From contig CANOFI010000004.1 in the NCBI GenBank assembly GCA_947565255.1, positions 1 through 27,499 of the forward strand: a stretch of DNA of 27,499 nt, read 5' to 3'. Shown in pieces: positions 24,001 to 27,499 of this stretch; the first letter of the stretch is position 1, and each line of letters begins with the position of its first letter. Made by a program: the position numbers and the translations under genes. The notes under the pieces were generated by a model, which saw only the letters and a program-made list of their open reading frames with translations, was not told the origin of the DNA and did not search any database. The DNA is from an uncultured Lachnospiraceae bacterium (GTDB taxonomy: Bacteria > Bacillota > Clostridia > Lachnospirales > Lachnospiraceae).

Positions 24001-25462
24001 TCAAAGAAAGACGGCCTTCTGTGCTTTCAAAAACAGCTGCCTCCTGCTGCGCACGGCGCTCCTCTTTATCCAGAACGGCAAGCTGCTTTTGAAGCTCCCC
24101 GCTTTCTTTGTCGTACTGCTCTTTTTTCTCCTGTAATTCTAACTGCTCCTTCTCTATCTGCAGCCTGCGGTTGTAGCTTAAGGTGTACAGTTCCTCCAGC
24201 ACCTCCTCATGGTTGTCCAGACTGCCTGCCAGCACATTTTTCAACACCTCCAGCTGCTTTTTCTGTTCCAGATAGTCAAAAAAGTCATTGGCAGCCTCTA
24301 ATTCATTTAATTCCTTTTCCATGAGGCGGCAGTTGTTCTCATACAATTCATAGCGGGCGCGTATTTTTCCGGCGTCCGCTTTCCGTTCATCCAGTATGTG
24401 CTCTTCCCCCATCAGGCGTACATTTTCCAGATTCCTTGTCATGGCAGCCCTTTGCTGTGCCATGTCCGATGTCCGTTCTTCTAATTCCTCCAGCCTGCTT
24501 TTCTTCTGCTGTAATTCGTGCTGCGCCGTGTAGTTCGTTTTGACTAACTCCTCTTCCAGCTCCGCTTTTCTGCCGTACACCCCCCTTAAACCGGACAGAC
24601 GCGTCACAAAACTGTCCAGCGCCTCCATCTGGCTGTCATAGTGGGAAATTTCCCCTTTCTTTTTCGCCAGCTCCATTAATTTATCCCTGATGTCAAGCAG
24701 TGTCTGCGCAATCTCCTGTTCGCCCTCCACGTGCTGTGTTTTTGTGCGGAACGATTTTTCTATGATTTCTTCTATTAATAAGTCTTCCACAACTTTTCTT
24801 GTCGTTTTGTAGTGTGTTTCAAAATATGCCCTGACGTGCCCCTCCGTTTTGTTGATTCCGCGGATAATTTCCCACTCGCTCTCATAAAGCCCGTAATTGC
24901 TTATAAACTGCTGGTAATCTCCCTTTCTGTCGAACACATGGACCTGCACACTGAAATCCTTTTTGTCCAGGTCACGGAGATAGTTTTTTAACCCCTGAAA
25001 TGTTATGCGCTCCTCTTTCCCGGAAAGCGGCAGGTTTAAAATATCATTTTCCTGAAAATCCCGGTAAAAAATACAGTAATTAAAATATTCAACCGCAGCC
25101 GTATCCCTGCCCTCCTCCCCGTCGGATGCACGGTCCTTCGCCTTTCTGGCACAAAAACCTGTCGTCATATACTGAAATCCGTTTTTCACATCGCAGGCAT
25201 TTAATTTCCACTCAATCAGGGAATGTATCACCGTATTATCGTTCCCGGAACGGAACAGCTTTTCTATGGGCTGCTTTTCGTCCAGCGTGCAGTTCGGAAT
25301 TAAATTTTGAAAAAGCAGGAGCATAAGAATACTCTTTCCGCCGCCGTTTGCCAGGTCATAAATCGTATTTTCCCCTGAAAAACGCATGACAAAATCATCA
25401 TAAAACTGTGTGCCGAAATTGTATTTGACATTATTCACCCGAATCCGGTTTATCTGTGGCAT
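21011..25462 (-). CDS. jetC: SMC-like ATPase of a Wadjet/MksB-type complex (JetC-like)
   Basis: 1483 residues with the SMC layout. The N-terminal ATPase half opens with MPQINRIRVNNVKYNFGTQF and has a P-loop YDLANGGGKSILMLLL (Lys43, Ser44). A long coiled coil runs from about 260 to 620. A globular hinge-like part follows at about 640-770 (PFLPYSVVIFENFVDL, with a Cys-x-x-Cys at about 659-662), then a second coiled coil to about 1290. The C-terminal half has a signature-like GSTGQSQGIYIQFLVAVI (about 1347-1364) and a Walker B VIFLDNPFGAAKD, with Asp1388 followed by Asn rather than Glu. In Wadjet, the SMC subunit drives ATP-dependent DNA loop extrusion to sense small circular DNA. The start overlaps jetB by 32 bases, with an AGGAGGAACAGGAGT ribosome region inside jetB. 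Confidence 0.85.
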   Translation of the reverse strand: MPQINRIRVNNVKYNFGTQFYDDFVMRFSGENTIYDLANGGGKSILMLLLFQNLIPNCTLDEKQPIEKLFRSGNDNTVIHSLIEWKLNACDVKNGFQYMTTGFCARKAKDRASDGEEGRDTAAVEYFNYCIFYRDFQENDILNLPLSGKEERITFQGLKNYLRDLDKKDFSVQVHVFDRKGDYQQFISNYGLYESEWEIIRGINKTEGHVRAYFETHYKTTRKVVEDLLIEEIIEKSFRTKTQHVEGEQEIAQTLLDIRDKLMELAKKKGEISHYDSQMEALDSFVTRLSGLRGVYGRKAELEEELVKTNYTAQHELQQKKSRLEELEERTSDMAQQRAAMTRNLENVRLMGEEHILDERKADAGKIRARYELYENNCRLMEKELNELEAANDFFDYLEQKKQLEVLKNVLAGSLDNHEEVLEELYTLSYNRRLQIEKEQLELQEKKEQYDKESGELQKQLAVLDKEERRAQQEAAVFESTEGRLSLTVQELEEQLEKLRKKTGSGQTQLVLLENSKEQLDKKTKEQEEAAAELEQIRQQRQKAETAIEKMSWESEQQKEHFTAVQKEHEHARQRLKKLEDGQKKLDQLEEIYGAKGAKALLERTLEAYKGIGAKTAALREGIEQRKEELALEEVPVPMRPREAVQKLVAYVNRHFDEKACAGCEYVMRFEPEEREALLEKMPFLPYSVVIFENFVDLSVDRGLQKMSPEGEFILFVEQSLLARPADEWAEQRTVFALQDNGIFYDKEKIEHLFEVKRTKLRKMEEELARLQENEQVLKEDMAFLYTVLQEEEALQTIRESYRKTLGILKSRQTVQKEKEKQEKELKEQIKALEALCKEKEEIYRKNQQTCENLAKMEQLYQQLVQKEKELQACRRGKEEARNVENKCLKQLKELRHSQAKSEQAARNVEQALQKAEEDWKRYARYYKEDGKFPVLEITAEELESLFEGRRLIYEQEHADVSDKKQLIAVHETAMKKCLESIRYKGFEIEALEKLNEEHRLVRTPLEQLMRQKGALEREQDVLANSVKEMADAQTKLDRQEGSVRYGKSAYEEKYGAYEPLELEPGQWDIYVRETKERLETLSGQSADFQKEQKELEKLCSRLESMMEELERMVQNFEIPAQRYEGALLTGVSLYDTYKSVRKKYERMAKEEQSRREEFEKDKARLQDTLKMLGAYDLAQEIERSLARPGTLQDVDMQIQKLSKTMECILLEKERIVRGIENMEVIKENFENRCLQTCSTIKEALERLPGLSVIRLDDKPVHMITLQIPYVREEQYKERISRYIDEIVEQADSFHSTAERLKFIRSRLAWKRLFSVIVKDMDRIRLQLYKRERMKEQSRYLKYEEAVGSTGQSQGIYIQFLVAVIHYISSMNAKKADASVLKKVIFLDNPFGAAKDIYIWEPIFQLLRANHVQLIVPARGATPAITGRFAVNYILGQKLAGGRQQTVVVDYRSQVQTGQIEYKEIEYEQGILQLDEEPSGEEE

Positions 25463-26201
25463 ACTCCTGTTCCTCCTCTTTCGTCTGTTTTATGTCTTCG
25501 CAGTCGGTTGACATAATTTCATGCAGTCTTCCCTGATATTCCTCAAAATAATCCTCCACCAGCGCCCGCAGACGTTCGCTCGGATAATACCGCTCCTGCG
25601 TTTCCAGCAAAAGCTTCTGGGCACACAAAAAATTACAAACCAGCTTGACATACCCTGCCTTGGAGTTTCGCGCTGCCCGAAAAACAGGATCCTCCGCCGA
25701 AGCCGCCGGCAAATCCTCCCAGATGAGCGCAAGCTGCCGGAAGCTGTTTTCTTCCACCTCGTTCAGCAGCAGAACTTCTATTTTTTTCAGGACCCCCTGC
25801 AGAGACTCATCGACCACACGGATCATGTCCTCCACCTTGATATATTCCGTATAGGTATACCCGGCCGAATCGTGATAAAAACAGGTAATCATGTTGTAAA
25901 TGATAAAATAGCACAAATACAGTTCTCGGTTCAGCCGGATGCCGAGCGCCTTTTTCAATTCTTCGTTTGTATAGCCGAACACCCGGTTTTTCTCCCCAGC
26001 CGTGACATACAGTCCTTCCTTATATTCATACAGACTCAGATTCAGCCTTTTTAAAATCCTGTGCACACAATCGTATACATCCGCATTCGACACGTACTCC
26101 TCGTACAGGGCTAAATTTTCCCTGTGACTTTTGTTCACTTCCTCACCGATTAACAGCTTTGACACCAAATCCAGCGCCTTGTCCAAATCTCTTTCTTCCA
26201 T
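25431..26201 (-). CDS. jetB: MksE/KITE-like subunit of the Wadjet complex (JetB-like)
   Basis: 256 residues, without membrane segments or signal peptide. The helical, winged-helix-like composition and position between a JetA-like and a JetC-like gene fit the KITE subunit that binds the kleisin. Recognisable stretches are DLVSKLLIGEEVNKSHRENL, YDCVHRILKRLNLSLYEYKE followed by GLYVTAG, and RVFGYTNEELKKALGI with LYLCYFIIYNMITCFY. I believe these place it in the family labelled DUF6063, but that name is from memory and needs a profile search. The last ~25 residues are acidic and Gln/Lys-rich, probably disordered. AAGGAG 7 bases before the ATG supports the start. It overlaps jetC by 32 bases, indicating coupled translation, and starts 108 bases after jetA ends. 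Confidence 0.78.
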   Translation of the reverse strand: MEERDLDKALDLVSKLLIGEEVNKSHRENLALYEEYVSNADVYDCVHRILKRLNLSLYEYKEGLYVTAGEKNRVFGYTNEELKKALGIRLNRELYLCYFIIYNMITCFYHDSAGYTYTEYIKVEDMIRVVDESLQGVLKKIEVLLLNEVEENSFRQLALIWEDLPAASAEDPVFRAARNSKAGYVKLVCNFLCAQKLLLETQERYYPSERLRALVEDYFEEYQGRLHEIMSTDCEDIKQTKEEEQEYATDKPDSGE

Positions 26202-26309
26202 ATGTATACTCCTTTATGCATACTCTTTTGCTCTCTTGCTCCGCCAGCCTTTTGCGTCAGCCGTAAACAGTCTGTAAATATCCGCGCTCTTTTGGAAACA
26301 CTTTTTGCT

Positions 26310-27499
26310 TCACTCTACCATGCAAAAGCGGATATTTGTAATTTGCGCTGCCTCGGCAAGTGCAATCTTCTCCCCGGGCATCATCTCAAGGATCAAATGC
26401 ATTTCCCGATACTGCGCATGGGATTCCTCCCCTAAAAAATCACACAGAATATTTTCCAGAAATGTATCAGGGTTCTTTCTGACTTCACCCATCACGTATT
26501 CTTTCTTTTGGCTGAGATGAACCAAAAATGTATAAAAATCCCCATCCCCGGCAAACCGCAGCCACTCTTTTTCACAAATGTCCTTCAGAGTAAACACCTC
26601 TTCCTCTATAAGCCGGTCCAGCAGAATTTTTGCGAAAATCTGAAAATTATGTACAATTCTGTTTTCTTCTATTTCGTCTTCATATAAGTAGCTTTCTTCC
26701 TCCCTCTGCTCCACAACCTCCGCCGGCTCTTCCTTTTCCGGCCGGTACGTCAGCATTTCATCGATCATCCTGAGCGGAAAGGTCTTGCGGATATTGAGCT
26801 TCAGAAGCGGTTCTATGAGCCATTGCAGTTTATCTGCCCGGTCCTGCTCCATCATGCGCCCCACCGCCCTCTGATAGTCAAAAACCGGCCGGAGTGCATG
26901 CAGCTTTGCCTGATCCACGAGCTCATCCGCTTTTTTCTGTAAATCCATACAGGCATTCAGCAGCTGCCCGTGACATGCCAGCGCCCGTTTCATCTCATCC
27001 TCTAATGTATAAATTTCCTCCATGGCCTTATAATACTGGCTCTGCCAGGCTCCGCGCCTCTCATCCGCCTGCGCCTTTTCCAGGGCAAAACGAATCAGCT
27101 CCGTGTTCTTTTTAAATAATTTCTGTTCCTCCTCAAACCATTTCATACCGGTTTCCATAAACGTCTCGTATGCTTTCACACCCTCAAATACATCGCAGCT
27201 TAATATGCCCAGCACTTCATTTTTCTTTGCCATCAGACTGTGCACTTCACTGTTAATCCGCCGCACGACCTCCGTTCCCCCGGAAAAATTTCTGGAACGG
27301 ATCATTTTCTCCAGCAGCATTTGCTCGACTGTAATGGTACTCTGGTCCTGAAACTCCTTTGTATCCAGATAAAACGCAATGGCCTCCGCCGTAATGGAAT
27401 AATATACCGTCTGGTTTTCCATGCGGTCTTCAATCAGCTTCATGCGCATCACCGGCTTCGTATGCTCCACCGGATCGTAATAAGAAAATAAAAACGGTT
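26310..27499 (-). CDS. jetA: Kleisin-like subunit of the Wadjet complex (JetA-like), 5' end outside window
   Basis: The frame is open to the right edge. The residues before the GTG at 27470 (PFLFSYYDPVEHTKP) read like protein continuing upstream, so the true start is outside; about 395 residues are visible. The part around VMRMKLIEDRMENQTVYYSI and ITAEAIAFYLDTKEF looks like a winged helix. It is followed by long helical charged segments (about 60-210 of the visible part) and a C-terminal region (FTLKDICEKEWLRFAGDGDF, VHLSQKKEYVMGEV) expected of a kleisin-type subunit that bridges the SMC heads. I believe this is the DUF5716 JetA family, again from memory. The 26202-26309 gap before jetB has no recognisable gene or clear promoter, so the three genes are probably one operon. 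Confidence 0.78.
   Translation of the reverse strand, partial: PFLFSYYDPVEHTKPVMRMKLIEDRMENQTVYYSITAEAIAFYLDTKEFQDQSTITVEQMLLEKMIRSRNFSGGTEVVRRINSEVHSLMAKKNEVLGILSCDVFEGVKAYETFMETGMKWFEEEQKLFKKNTELIRFALEKAQADERRGAWQSQYYKAMEEIYTLEDEMKRALACHGQLLNACMDLQKKADELVDQAKLHALRPVFDYQRAVGRMMEQDRADKLQWLIEPLLKLNIRKTFPLRMIDEMLTYRPEKEEPAEVVEQREEESYLYEDEIEENRIVHNFQIFAKILLDRLIEEEVFTLKDICEKEWLRFAGDGDFYTFLVHLSQKKEYVMGEVRKNPDTFLENILCDFLGEESHAQYREMHLILEMMPGEKIALAEAAQITNIRFCMVE

Noticed and set aside
21847..24324. Long plus-strand open frames opposite jetC
   Set aside because: They are Pro/Ser/Leu-rich shadows of the Glu/Lys/Gln-coded coiled coils and resemble no protein.

Overview
The window looks like chromosomal DNA of a low-to-medium GC, Gram-positive anaerobe of the class Clostridia, most likely Lachnospiraceae. 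This is inferred from the gene set: a V-type ATPase operon without an F-type one, a PduL phosphotransacylase, a dockerin-bearing secreted protein, a Firmicutes-style DacF carboxypeptidase, a KapD-like exonuclease and a Clostridia-type JetA/JetB/JetC locus. The genus cannot be fixed from the sequence alone. There are no tRNA or rRNA genes, insertion sequences, prophage genes or CRISPR array.

Layout. 1-6284 (minus): a V-type ATPase operon read peripheral-stalk subunit, C, I, K, F, E, A; subunit A runs off the left edge. 6424-7133 (plus): trmB with its own promoter. 7134-7541: a dispersed repeat copy and a possible 42-residue gene. 7542-7847 (plus): thioredoxin, ending at a strong hairpin shared with the convergent pduL (minus, 7937-8617). 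8829-11309 (minus): a large secreted protein with a dockerin-like N-terminus and a cysteine-peptidase-like C-terminus. 11310-11687: a divergent control region with two promoters and two inverted repeats. 11688-14342 (plus): a URO-D-family methyltransferase-like protein, then a D-Ala-D-Ala carboxypeptidase. 14332-20172 (minus): a TPR/degenerate-AAA+ protein, a repeat-rich membrane protein and a DEDDh exonuclease, probably one transcription unit. 20298-20884: a promoter- and terminator-bounded stretch with no intact gene. 21011-27499 (minus): jetA (5' end outside the window), jetB and jetC of a Wadjet-like SMC complex.

How genes work together. The V-ATPase genes encode an almost complete ion-pumping machine; B and D should follow beyond the left edge. 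JetA, JetB and JetC are a kleisin-like, a KITE-like and an SMC-like subunit, matching the loop-extruding core of the Wadjet/MksBEF plasmid-defence family. The nuclease JetD, which usually follows jetC, is not there. Its place is taken by a decayed or noncoding transcription unit. This is the most notable feature of the window. The other accessory signals are the Arg-substituted P-loop of the TPR/AAA+ protein, the orphan URO-D protein behind a near-perfect 24-bp palindrome, and two kinds of intergenic repeat.
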